From positions 1 to 64,000 of the forward strand of contig JBAZTO010000003.1 of NCBI GenBank assembly GCA_041661865.1: a stretch of DNA of 64,000 bases, given 5' to 3'. Made by a program: the position numbers and the translations under genes. The stretch's first letter is position 1. Each line of letters opens with the position of its first letter. The notes below the pieces were generated by a model. The model was not told where the DNA came from. It saw only the letters and a list, made by a program, of their open reading frames with translations, and made no database searches. Source of the stretch: JBAZTO01 sp041661865. Lineage in GTDB: Bacteria; Planctomycetota; Phycisphaerae; SM23-33. This document shows, piece by piece, positions 45,144-52,665 of this stretch.

Positions 45144-46331
45144 TACAAGAGGCCTATTCATCGTGTTCTCCTGGACCGCCTGCGCGAAGAACGCCGTTTC
45201 ATCCAGGTGTTGGCCGGTCCGCGCCAGGTAGGCAAGACCACCTTGGTCCAGCAGGTACTGCAGGGCCTCCACGTCCCTTCCCACTACGCTGCGGCCGAGG
45301 AGCCGGTCACGAAGGATCGCCTGTGGGTCGAGCAACAGTGGGAGGCCGCCAGGCGGTTGGTCAGTGGTCCAGGCCACAAGCCGTCGGCCGTGCTGGTGCT
45401 GGACGAGGTTCAGAAGATCCCCGACTGGTCGGATATCGTGAAGTTCCTGTGGGACCAGGACACGGCCAAGCGGCTGCCCCTGCACGTGGTCATCCTGGGA
45501 TCGGCCCCGCTCCTGGTGCAGAAGGGACTCTCGGAGAGCCTAGCAGGTCGGTTCGAGGTCATCCCCGTCACCCACTGGTCACTGATAGAAATGAAGGACG
45601 CCTTCGGCTGGAGCCTGGACCAGTACGTCTACTATGGCGGCTACCCAGGTTCGGCGCCCCTGATCGGGGATGCTCAACGATGGCGGCAGTACATCTTGAA
45701 CTCGCTGGTGGAGACGACACTCTCCAAGGACATCCTCCAGATGCAGCGGGTGGACAAGCCTGCCCTCTTGAGGCGGCTTTTTGAGCTTGGCTGCCACTAC
45801 TCCGGGCAGGTCCTTTCGCTGACCAAGGTGCTGGGGCAACTGCAGGACAAGGGCAATACCGCCACCCTGGCCCACTACCTGGACATGCTACGGGGCTGCG
45901 GCCTGCTGGAAGGTCTCCAGAAGTACGCTGGCCAACAGGTCCGCCAGAGGGCTTCCAGCCCCAAGTTCCAAGTCGACAACAACGCCCTGATGACCGCCAT
46001 GGGCGATACCGACTTCAAGGCAACCAGGGAAGATCCTGAGTACTGGGGCCGGTTGGTTGAGTCGGCCGTTGGCGCCTACCTGGTCAACTCAGCCCGGGCC
46101 TCCTCCCTGCGTGTGCACTACTGGCAGGACGTCAACAAGGAAGTGGACTTCGTCCTGGCCAAGGGTGGCAAGGTCATCGCCTTGGAGGTCAAGAGCACCC
46201 GCCGGAAGGCGACCATGCCGGGGATCGAGGCATTCGCCAAGCAGTTCAAGGTGCACAAGAAGCTACTTGTCGGCGGCCAGGGCATCCCCCTCGAGGAGTT
46301 CCTGACGACCGACGCGGATGCCTGGTTCTAG
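45144..46331 (+). CDS. AAA_14/DUF4143 ATPase
   Basis: The 395-residue protein has an N-terminal ATPase with LAGPRQVGKTTLVQQ (Walker A) and VLVLDEVQKIP (Walker B). A winged-helix linker (CHYSGQVLSLTKVLGQL, LRGCGLLEGL) leads to a C-terminal DUF4143 domain with NKEVDFVLAKGGKVIALEVK, a D...ExK restriction-like fold. Such proteins are widespread in mobile DNA and have no settled role; some act in defence. The ATG at 45144 follows GGTGG; an ATG at 45123 would put the start at the transcription start. It is the last gene before the right end of the element. Confidence 0.85.
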   Translation, partial: YKRPIHRVLLDRLREERRFIQVLAGPRQVGKTTLVQQVLQGLHVPSHYAAAEEPVTKDRLWVEQQWEAARRLVSGPGHKPSAVLVLDEVQKIPDWSDIVKFLWDQDTAKRLPLHVVILGSAPLLVQKGLSESLAGRFEVIPVTHWSLIEMKDAFGWSLDQYVYYGGYPGSAPLIGDAQRWRQYILNSLVETTLSKDILQMQRVDKPALLRRLFELGCHYSGQVLSLTKVLGQLQDKGNTATLAHYLDMLRGCGLLEGLQKYAGQQVRQRASSPKFQVDNNALMTAMGDTDFKATREDPEYWGRLVESAVGAYLVNSARASSLRVHYWQDVNKEVDFVLAKGGKVIALEVKSTRRKATMPGIEAFAKQFKVHKKLLVGGQGIPLEEFLTTDADAWF

Positions 46332-46394
46332 GTCCGAAGTCAGCGTTGCCGCCGAACCTTGGCCAAGATATATCTTGACTGCTACATCCCAAAA

Positions 46395-46415
46395 TTGTAC
46401 CCTAATTTGTACCCT
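46395..46415 (+). repeat. right pair of TTGTACCCT arm-type sites
   Basis: Two copies of TTGTACCCT, 12 bp apart, match the pair at 320-340 at 20 of 21 positions and in the same orientation. They lie 122 bp inside the right attachment core. Confidence 0.75.
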
Positions 46416-46422
46416 ACGAACC

Positions 46423-46449
46423 TGTAAACATTGTTAACATTGTAAACAT
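46423..46449 (+). repeat. three tandem 9-bp iterons at the right end
   Basis: TGTAAACAT, TGTTAACAT and TGTAAACAT stand head to tail. Short AT-rich tandem sites at the end of an integrated element are typical binding sites for an excisionase or replication protein. The binding partner is unknown; the HTH protein at 2905-3210 is a candidate. Confidence 0.7.
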
Positions 46450-46536
46450 AAGAAGGTAGGTGCCACGAACGTAAGTAGTGGTGATTGCTGTAAGTACCAG
46501 TCACATCAATGACTTGGGGCTCCGGGCCTAAAGCCT

Positions 46537-46558
46537 CTCATAACCCGGAGGTCGTGGG
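46537..46558 (+). other. right attachment core (attR)
   Basis: This is an exact 22-bp copy of the tRNA segment 215-236. Sequence after 46558 does not continue the tRNA, so the original chromosomal tRNA 3' end is not restored here. The flank has probably been changed by deletion or insertion. Confidence 0.75.
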
Positions 46559-46866
46559 GATCCATGAGGAACGACACTTGGCGGGACCAAGAAGACAGAA
46601 GCCGTTGCAGCCTGTCGTCGTTGCCCTTCCAAGTGATTCCTCCGAAAGTGCGGCCCTCCTGCCTGAGAACCCTGCGGGTGGAGGATGATGACTATCTTGG
46701 GCGACGTCGTTAGGCTGGAGTCTTCATCGGCTCGGGCTTTCTGTCCATCCCGGAACAGAAAGCCCGAGCTGTCACTAGCCGGTAACCCGCAAATCACTCT
46801 TCTGGATCGTTACATCGTCACAATGTTCTTATGGTCGTAGAGTGCATACGTGAGAAGGAGAAGAGG
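46559..46866. other. intergenic region with a long hairpin
   Basis: A perfect 15-bp stem (46730-46744 with 46755-46769, arm GCTCGGGCTTTCTGT) with a 10-nt loop stands in the middle. It has no T-tract and might terminate transcription arriving from the element. No gene is evident; the strand downstream leads to the first gene's AAGGAG site. Confidence 0.5.
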
Positions 46867-47256
46867 ATGCCTCGCCCCTGGGAATTGTCGGTCGAGCCGT
46901 TTCCTCCAAGAACATCATCTCACTGGCATCGATGCCGCGTTATCGGCGCAGGCGAGAGCAGGGCCCCCGCCGGACTGCTGGTGACGTTGGAGGATCAGGC
47001 CGGCGATCAGAGAGACCGGCACACTTCCACCGTCCTTGGCCTGCCAAGACGGCCAACTAGGGTGACTCCTGATTTCTTCATCGCCTGCGGCATCGACGCG
47101 ACAGAGGGCAAGAGAATCAATCCAGCGACCGCTGCGGGCACAAGAGTCCTTGTGAGATTTGCCTGCAAAGACGGCGGAACCGTTTCGGAGCCCGCCGCAT
47201 TCGCGCCCGTTCCTCGACAGGAGAACTCCAATGAGCAGCAATCCGCCACAACCTAA
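46867..47256 (+). CDS. unknown protein, first of the ATPase operon
   Basis: The protein has 129 residues, ATG after AAGGAG. A compact beta-type region (HWHRCRVIGAGESRAPAGLL, TRVLVRFACKDGG) ends in a polar tail. The next gene starts inside its last 26 bp, so it is the head of a tightly packed operon (46867-50765). No family is recognised. Confidence 0.6.
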   Translation: MPRPWELSVEPFPPRTSSHWHRCRVIGAGESRAPAGLLVTLEDQAGDQRDRHTSTVLGLPRRPTRVTPDFFIACGIDATEGKRINPATAAGTRVLVRFACKDGGTVSEPAAFAPVPRQENSNEQQSATT

Positions 47257-47458
47257 CACGCCGCCGTTGTTCCCTGGTAGTCAGCCGCAACAAAGGGGCG
47301 CTCAACATGTCGTCGGCATGGTTGGCGACATGCTGCTGGCAGGCCTAAAGATCATCGTCTGGCTCGTATGCGCCGCCTGTGTCCTGGGCGCCCTGCGCAT
47401 CTGCCTGCTCGGGCTGACTTGGGTCGTGAGACTCGCCCAAACGGCACTGGGCGTTTGA
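47231..47458 (+). CDS. small single-span membrane protein
   Basis: The product has 75 residues: a Pro/Gln-rich N terminus (NPPQPNTPPLFPGSQPQQRG), then a long hydrophobic stretch (LAGLKIIVWLVCAACVLGAL) that spans a membrane. AGGAG precedes the ATG within the previous gene. It may be part of a membrane complex with the ATPase that follows. Confidence 0.65.
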   Translation: MSSNPPQPNTPPLFPGSQPQQRGAQHVVGMVGDMLLAGLKIIVWLVCAACVLGALRICLLGLTWVVRLAQTALGV

Positions 47459-47470
47459 TCGAGGTGCAAT

Positions 47471-47926
47471 ATGGCCAGACAACCTCTCAACATAACCCCG
47501 CCTAACACAGTAAGTCGAACCGTGTTGTATGATGCCGATGGGAGCGTCATCCTTCAAATTGGCTACGACGACTTCATGATTCGCAACGCTCGCAACGAGC
47601 TCGAGGTGCATAAGATCAGCAGCTACATTCGGCTCGTGGATGGTACCCAATGGTCTCCGATGCAGATGCTGGCCAAACCTCCCGTCTACGTGGGGGTGTG
47701 CGCTCAGTGCCGTAGACCACCATTTATCGGCCTTGGGCGGGAGAGACCTTCGCACGGCATTGTTGCTCTCAATCGAGCCAAGCCGTGCGTTAGCTGCGGG
47801 ATACTCTGCTGTCCGCGACATGTCAGCAAGTGTGGCGACGGACAATTTCGATGCAAGCCCTGCTCGAAGAAACACCGTCTGAAGGCGATTCTCTATTCTC
47901 TCTTTTTCACGTACGACGAGGGATGA
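47471..47926 (+). CDS. cysteine-rich protein of unknown function
   Basis: The 151-residue protein has an N-terminal beta region (VLYDADGSVILQIGYDDF) and a C-terminal half with several cysteine pairs: VCAQCRRP, PCVSCGILCCPRH, KCGDGQFRCKPC. These likely hold two zinc ions. GAGGTG precedes the ATG. Its stop overlaps the ATPase start as ATGA, so they are translated together. Confidence 0.65.
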   Translation: MARQPLNITPPNTVSRTVLYDADGSVILQIGYDDFMIRNARNELEVHKISSYIRLVDGTQWSPMQMLAKPPVYVGVCAQCRRPPFIGLGRERPSHGIVALNRAKPCVSCGILCCPRHVSKCGDGQFRCKPCSKKHRLKAILYSLFFTYDEG

Positions 47927-48354
47927 TCGTGACTGACTACGTCCGAATGCTCTTGGAAGTCATGGACCGCTATCGCTTCTGCGAACATTATCCAGAGCTC
48001 GCGCCATACCAGTCGCTTGCGGAGATGGGCAAGCTAAGTCCGGACGGTGCCAGGATTATTCTGTACCAACTACAGCACATCATCGATGAAGCCACGGATT
48101 TTCCGAACTACCTTCACCGGCCGCCATCTGAGGAGCAGTTCTACGCGAAGGGACAGCCCACCATCCGAGTGGGCCAGCTTGTGGAGGGCGACGAGCTTCC
48201 AGTCGGGATCAGGCTTCGGGGAAGAGTCCCGCACGTGCTTGCGGCCGGAATGACCGGGGGCGGCAAGACATCACTCTTTCGGGTCATGATTGATCAAGTC
48301 GAGGCCATCAATGCACAAGCCACATCGCCGCCGGATCAGCCAGATCGTGTTTGA
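47923..48354 (+). CDS. HerA/FtsK/TraG-type ATPase, N-terminal part (split gene)
   Basis: 143 residues start at the ATGA overlap with the cysteine-rich gene. They include a helical N-terminal part and HVLAAGMTGGGKTSLFRVMI, the Walker A of DNA-pumping ATPases. The frame stops at 48352-48354. The matching Walker B continues in the +1 frame from about 48305, so the protein is cut by a frameshift. Either the gene is broken, a base is missing from the sequence, or ribosomes shift frame; no clear slippery motif was seen. Confidence 0.75.
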   Translation: MIVTDYVRMLLEVMDRYRFCEHYPELAPYQSLAEMGKLSPDGARIILYQLQHIIDEATDFPNYLHRPPSEEQFYAKGQPTIRVGQLVEGDELPVGIRLRGRVPHVLAAGMTGGGKTSLFRVMIDQVEAINAQATSPPDQPDRV

Positions 48355-50044
48355 CCGCAAGATGGACTACAACCACATTCCCGGCCAGTACGGCCGGGAT
48401 CACTGGGTTCATCTCAACGTTCACGATCGCGGGTTCTGGCTGGCCTTGCAGCCGCCACCGGGCGTTCCAATCTTTGTCTGGATCAACATCATTAGTTCTC
48501 TCATCGCCATTAGGGGCATGTTGATCGCCAGCGCCGTGTGCCTGGTCAAGATGATCTACTTCCTGGTTCAGGCCCTGAACACACCTGCGTCCAAGACGGT
48601 GTTATTCCCGGACTTCCGACTGCTCCTGGACGTCGCCTTGGCCGCCCCGATGACGCTCTGGGGCAGCAAAATCGACTATGGCAAGACACTGATCAACCTG
48701 CTCTGGGACGTGGTAGTGCGTTGCCAAGCCTTCGAGGCCTTTGCGGGGCTGGACATAGATAGAGACGTCATCTCCCAAGGCAAGAGCTGTGTCATCGAGA
48801 TACCGACACTGTACCCCGCGTGGCTGCGGCTGTTCATCGTCGACCTGATCGTCGCACAGATCCTCTATGGGCGGATCCATCGGCAACAGAAGACCGAGGA
48901 CACCGAGGTCATCATCTACCTTGACGAGGCGGACCAGGATCTGACGGTGGCGGCCTCCGATGGGCCATTTTCGGATGGCTACTCAGTGATGGCTCAGCTG
49001 TTACGCATGGGTCGTGAATTCGGCATTTCCTGCGTGGTCGGCCTTGGCGTGCTCGGCCATATCTCAGAGTACGTCAGCAGCAGCTTTCAATACACCTTTA
49101 TCTTCAATATCTCTGAAGGAGGCCAGAAGCTGCATGCCGCCCGAAACTTGTCCCTGCCCCGGGGCGCTGAGGAGATGCTTCCAGCCCTCGATTCGAGCTG
49201 CTGCATTCTCCGCGAGAGCCTGGGGGCTTGGCCGCATCCGGTGTGGTGCAAGGTGGACCATCTACCCCCGCACCGCGGGCCGCTCAACATCGTCTACGAC
49301 GAATGTCCGCACGTTCCTTCCCAGAGGCTTCACGACCTGCCACACGTGATGGAAGCACTTGCCAGGCTCCGCACTGACAGCCATCAGTCACTTCAGGACG
49401 CCAAGAGCACCTCGCCGCCGGCCAAAAAGCTTTCCGAGGATGGCCATAAGCTGCTCAACGCCGCTGCTCTTAATCCATGGTGGCCGGTGGCTCAGTTGTG
49501 GGAAAAGGCGCAATTGCGGCTTGCCCCTGCGGCACAAACCACCTTGTGTAATGGTCTGGCCGAACTTGGCTGCGCGGAGTTCAAAGAGGACAGATTCAGC
49601 AGCACCAATGTGCGATTGATCCGGCTGACCCCGGCGGGCTTGGCATTGTTCAACCGCGATCCCCTCCCAGCACAAGGCAGGGGTGATATCGTCCATCAGC
49701 ATATCAGCCATTGGGTCGCCATGGTTGCGGCCAGTGAAGGCCTGAAGGCAGCCTGCGAATTCGAGATCAACGGCCATCCAGTGGACTGCGCTGTTACCGG
49801 TCCAGATGGCCAAGTTGATGCCCACGAGATTATTGTCGGTTGTACGGACAACGTGTTGCACCATCTAGAAGTCTTGAAGGACAGTCCTGTCGTGCGAACT
49901 ATCACGGTTGTTTGCCTGCAAAAACGTATCTCTCAGCGACTGCAACATTCACTTCGGGAAAAGTCAGTGGTGAAAGCGTTGGGCGAGCGCCTGCGCTTTG
50001 GACTGGCAGGACACTATCTCAGGAGGCTCTGGCCATGCGATTAG
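48290..50044 (+). CDS. HerA/FtsK/TraG-type ATPase, C-terminal part (split gene)
   Basis: This 584-codon frame begins at a TTG, but real similarity starts near RRISQIVFDRKMDY. It holds Walker B VIIYLDEADQDL, a sensor-like MAQLLRMGREFGISCVVG and SSFQYTFIFNISEGGQKLHA, typical of HerA/TraG coupling ATPases. A winged helix (WEKAQLRLAPAAQTTLCNGL) follows. The C-terminal region HPVDCAVTGPDGQVDAHEII resembles a degenerate PD-(D/E)XK fold with no catalytic lysine. The intact protein would pump DNA in conjugation or phage-like packaging. It overlaps the next gene by 10 bp. Confidence 0.75.
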   Translation: MIKSRPSMHKPHRRRISQIVFDRKMDYNHIPGQYGRDHWVHLNVHDRGFWLALQPPPGVPIFVWINIISSLIAIRGMLIASAVCLVKMIYFLVQALNTPASKTVLFPDFRLLLDVALAAPMTLWGSKIDYGKTLINLLWDVVVRCQAFEAFAGLDIDRDVISQGKSCVIEIPTLYPAWLRLFIVDLIVAQILYGRIHRQQKTEDTEVIIYLDEADQDLTVAASDGPFSDGYSVMAQLLRMGREFGISCVVGLGVLGHISEYVSSSFQYTFIFNISEGGQKLHAARNLSLPRGAEEMLPALDSSCCILRESLGAWPHPVWCKVDHLPPHRGPLNIVYDECPHVPSQRLHDLPHVMEALARLRTDSHQSLQDAKSTSPPAKKLSEDGHKLLNAAALNPWWPVAQLWEKAQLRLAPAAQTTLCNGLAELGCAEFKEDRFSSTNVRLIRLTPAGLALFNRDPLPAQGRGDIVHQHISHWVAMVAASEGLKAACEFEINGHPVDCAVTGPDGQVDAHEIIVGCTDNVLHHLEVLKDSPVVRTITVVCLQKRISQRLQHSLREKSVVKALGERLRFGLAGHYLRRLWPCD

Positions 50045-50367
50045 CGAAGATCACGATCGTTCTCATCATCATCGCTGCCCTGATTGGATGGATCAGGGAC
50101 GAGCATACTCTGGGACACATCGCCAAGTGTTTGCCGTTCTGTTCAGGGGCCAAGCCCTCATTCTTCGACTTCGGCGCCGTCGCGATGGTCATCCTGGCGA
50201 TCTGGGGGTTGGCCAGATTGAAACGCCACGGCGATGACGGGAACAGCGGGCCGGAAGATGCCTGGCCGGAACCGCATGAAGTCGCCGGGGCCGACGATGC
50301 GGACAACCCGCAGAATGAAGCGAACGATGGCGAGGACAGTCAGCCTGAAGGGGATGACTCTCCATGA
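50035..50367 (+). CDS. small membrane protein with an acidic tail
   Basis: The product has 110 residues. Hydrophobic helices lie at 7-22 (ITIVLIIIAALIGWI) and about 45-60 (FGAVAMVILAIWGLA). A very acidic, Gly/Asp/Glu-rich tail follows. AGGAGG precedes the ATG within the ATPase end. Its stop overlaps the next start, so it is part of the same operon. It may anchor the ATPase at the membrane. Confidence 0.65.
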   Translation: MRLAKITIVLIIIAALIGWIRDEHTLGHIAKCLPFCSGAKPSFFDFGAVAMVILAIWGLARLKRHGDDGNSGPEDAWPEPHEVAGADDADNPQNEANDGEDSQPEGDDSP

Positions 50368-50765
50368 CCCTCACAGATGCCTCGCCGAGAAAGCCTCGTC
50401 CCGTCATCGTGCCGACATTTCAGAGCGGAAGGTGGCCTGTAAGCTATGAGTTGAAAGCAGGAGTCCGACTGATGCCCCAAACACCCTACAACCCGCGACG
50501 GCCGCAACGGATGATCGCCCTACGCCCCCGGCGCAAGAAACGCAGGAAGTTTCGCATCGCTCTGCTGGCAGTCCCGTTGGCGGTCTTTCTGGCCATGTGG
50601 ATCGGCAGCGGCATCAGCATCGGGTTCGGATGGAACGAGGTCATGAATAAGCTACACGTGCATAACAAAGAGGCCTACTCACGCTTGGCCTGCTTGGGCC
50701 TGGTGGCTGTCGCCATCGTGACCGTCGCGAGGATTATGCGAAAGGAACAGAAGGAAGAGGACTGA
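50364..50765 (+). CDS. small basic membrane protein
   Basis: The product has 133 residues starting at an ATGA overlap; an internal ATG at 50472 with AGGAG would remove the first 36. A basic region (RPRRKKRRKFR) precedes two membrane segments (IALLAVPLAVFLAMWIGSGI and LACLGLVAVAIVTVARI). It is last in the ATPase operon. Role unknown. Confidence 0.62.
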   Translation: MTLTDASPRKPRPVIVPTFQSGRWPVSYELKAGVRLMPQTPYNPRRPQRMIALRPRRKKRRKFRIALLAVPLAVFLAMWIGSGISIGFGWNEVMNKLHVHNKEAYSRLACLGLVAVAIVTVARIMRKEQKEED

Positions 50766-50921
50766 CATAGCAACGGTGCGAACGGCATACAAGATCGACA
50801 TCACAGGATCTAGATCGGGACGATGACAACCTCATGAACGGCGACAACATCGATTCAAGGCATCTTTCCCGGTGGCTGTGAGCGAACTCGCGGCCCATTC
50901 ACCTAACATTAGGAGCAAACC

Positions 50922-51191
50922 ATGAACCAGCAGCAAGGCAGTCCACCCATCAAGGAGTTCCGCGTCGGCGGCGGAATCAAGGTCGCCATCTGGCGAAATG
51001 AGACCGAGCAGGACGGCAGGACCGTCGTGCAGTATTCGACCAAGCCTCAGCGGAGATACCGCGACAGGCAGACCGGGGAATGGAAGACCACGGAGTACTT
51101 CCGTCCCCAAGACCTGCCCCATCTCATTCTGGCGGCTCAGAAGGCCTTTGAATTCACCAGCCTGAAAGAAGACGAAGACGCCCAGGAATAG
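50922..51191 (+). CDS. conserved small plasmid/phage protein
   Basis: The protein has 89 residues, ATG after AGGAG. Its phrases EFRVGGGIKVAIWRNETEQD, RTVVQYSTKPQRRYRDRQTG and QDLPHLILAAQKAFEFTSLK match a small family common on plasmids and in integrated elements. Function is unknown; single-strand DNA binding is sometimes suggested but is not supported here. It stands alone, 156 bp after the ATPase operon. Confidence 0.7.
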   Translation: MNQQQGSPPIKEFRVGGGIKVAIWRNETEQDGRTVVQYSTKPQRRYRDRQTGEWKTTEYFRPQDLPHLILAAQKAFEFTSLKEDEDAQE

Positions 51192-51298
51192 TAGCGTTGC
51201 GCCGTTGGTGCTGTATGCTGCGACCCACTCTGGTCGAATCCTTGGTTCGGACGCGCCGCCGAGCGAAATCGGCCGGGGCTTTTCTTGGACGCCTCGTC

Positions 51299-52153
51299 TC
51301 AGGCGGCCGCTTCCACTGAAGGCGGTTCCGAGTCGCGCTCCCCAGCCTGCCCTTGGGCCAAGTCATCATCAAGGACTGCCTCGATGAGCTCGGCAGCCGT
51401 TGCCTGAACGGCCTGCAGGGACTCGATCAGCGTGTCCCTGTCGCCCTGGTAGAGCTGGATGTAATCGCTGGACGCGGTACCGCACTCGATACCGGCTGCT
51501 TGGCAGACGACGTAAGCAGTCGCCTCGGCCTGGGTCTCGCGGACGGTCCGGCTCGCGTCGCGTTTACCGGACCCGTGATGGAGGATTTCGTGAGCCAGCT
51601 CATGCACAAGAGTCGAAAAGGTTTCCGCCGGCGTCAGATCGTCTCGCAGCATGATGCGCCCGCCCAGAGAGGCGCCCTGTACCGTGCCCATGGAGCCAAC
51701 CGATTCCACGACGATGCCCTTGCCGGAGGCAAACCGCTTGAGGCGATCGAGTCGCTCCCCTGGCAGGCCTTTGGCCCTGGGGAACTCGGGCAGCGAGGCC
51801 CCATCCGTTTGGCTCACATCGAAGACGTGTGCAGCCTTGAAGGTGAGCACTCGCTCCTTTTCTCCGTCGGTGGTCTCATCCTCGTAGCGCCTGATGATGG
51901 GGGCCATGATGACGATGCCTTTCTGCCCCTGCCGCACGTAGCGACCCAGCTTCTGCCAGGTCTTGAAGCCGGCCACGTGTGTCGCGTCAGGTCGCTGCAT
52001 GTGGATCAGAAGGGTGTTGCCAAAGGAATACCGGTGGAACCTCGCTATGGCACTCAAGTAGTCCCTGAGGGCCTGGCTGCGACCGGCCTCCAGAGCGGCT
52101 ATAAGTTGGTCCGTCGCCTGCTGGACCCGTTTGTGAATAATGCATGTTTTCAT
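51299..52153 (-). CDS. ArdC-like antirestriction protein with metallopeptidase
   Basis: The 284-residue protein has an N-terminal ArdC single-strand-DNA-binding domain (FHRYSFGNTLLIHMQRPDAT, FKTWQKLGRYVRQGQKGI) and a C-terminal ImmA/IrrE-type zinc peptidase with HELAHEILHH and TQAEATAYVV. It protects incoming plasmid DNA from host restriction. GGAGGG precedes the ATG. It is third in a leftward operon; the ATGA overlap with the 36-codon gene upstream shows coupled translation. Confidence 0.88.
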   Translation of the reverse strand: MKTCIIHKRVQQATDQLIAALEAGRSQALRDYLSAIARFHRYSFGNTLLIHMQRPDATHVAGFKTWQKLGRYVRQGQKGIVIMAPIIRRYEDETTDGEKERVLTFKAAHVFDVSQTDGASLPEFPRAKGLPGERLDRLKRFASGKGIVVESVGSMGTVQGASLGGRIMLRDDLTPAETFSTLVHELAHEILHHGSGKRDASRTVRETQAEATAYVVCQAAGIECGTASSDYIQLYQGDRDTLIESLQAVQATAAELIEAVLDDDLAQGQAGERDSEPPSVEAAA

Positions 52154-52260
52154 TTTTCCCTCCACCCGGCGACGAGCAGTTCCCATGCCTCGCACAGCAC
52201 CATCTCCTCAAACCGCCCCTGCACCTGGTCAATCAGCCAAACCAATGACATCCGCGTCAT
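52150..52260 (-). CDS. 36-residue protein coupled to ardC
   Basis: The short frame (MTRMSLVWLIDQVQGRFEEM ... LLVAGWREK) starts after GGAGGTG and overlaps the ardC start as ATGA. An amphipathic helix with many aromatic residues is predicted. It may control ardC translation or bind its product; no family known. Confidence 0.6.
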   Translation of the reverse strand: MTRMSLVWLIDQVQGRFEEMVLCEAWELLVAGWREK

Positions 52261-52335
52261 CTGGGTCACCTCCACAACAACACCCCTGGAAGCCGGCCTC
52301 TCGGCTACACCGGCCGCCGCAAACCACGCACGCTA

Positions 52336-52470
52336 TCACGCCGATCCCTCCGCTTCTGCCCTGAGGTTCTCCGTCCCATCCCAGGCGATCTTGTCGCACC
52401 GGACGCAAGAGTTGCCGATCATGTCCTCTTCCGCAAGCGGCCTCCCGCACGTTGTACATTTCTTGTTCAT
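52336..52470 (-). CDS. small zinc-ribbon protein, first of the ardC operon
   Basis: The 44-residue protein has two CxxC pairs (KKCTTCGRPL and NSCVRCDKI), a clear zinc ribbon, then an acidic tail. GGAGGGAG precedes the ATG at ideal spacing. It lies 75 bp ahead of the 36-codon gene in the same direction. Such small ribbons often bind nucleic acids. Confidence 0.7.
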   Translation of the reverse strand: MNKKCTTCGRPLAEEDMIGNSCVRCDKIAWDGTENLRAEAEGSA

Positions 52471-52493
52471 CTTTCTCCCTCCGCCTGCCTCCG

Positions 52494-52528
52494 GGGCAAG
52501 CTCAGCTCACTGTCGGCTGAGCTTGCCC
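52494..52528. promoter_or_regulatory. hairpin between divergent ardC and reductase operons
   Basis: GGGCAAGCTCAGC (52494-52506) pairs perfectly with 52516-52528 around a 9-nt loop. It sits just upstream of the zinc-ribbon gene and the reductase gene, which point away from each other. It may be an operator or RNA element for either side. No cobalamin-riboswitch box was seen in this gap. Confidence 0.55.
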
Positions 52529-52665
52529 AGTCTGAGCCGACCGCCGAGGTCCGTGAGAATCAGCACGTCACTGTCCGGTCAGCGTCACGGCATCCGTGCC
52601 AAGGGACGCTCGGTTCTAATGGCTGTAGTTGGCGGCATGCGAGATTCATCGCAGGTGAGGTCGAT

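Noticed and set aside
46528..46797. Leftward frame across the right attachment repeat
   Set aside because: It has no ribosome site, crosses the element boundary and contains the long hairpin at 46730-46769.
52530..52665. Possible cobalamin riboswitch before the B12-dependent reductase
   Set aside because: No B12-box-like conserved segment was found and the space is short once the hairpin at 52494-52528 is excluded.
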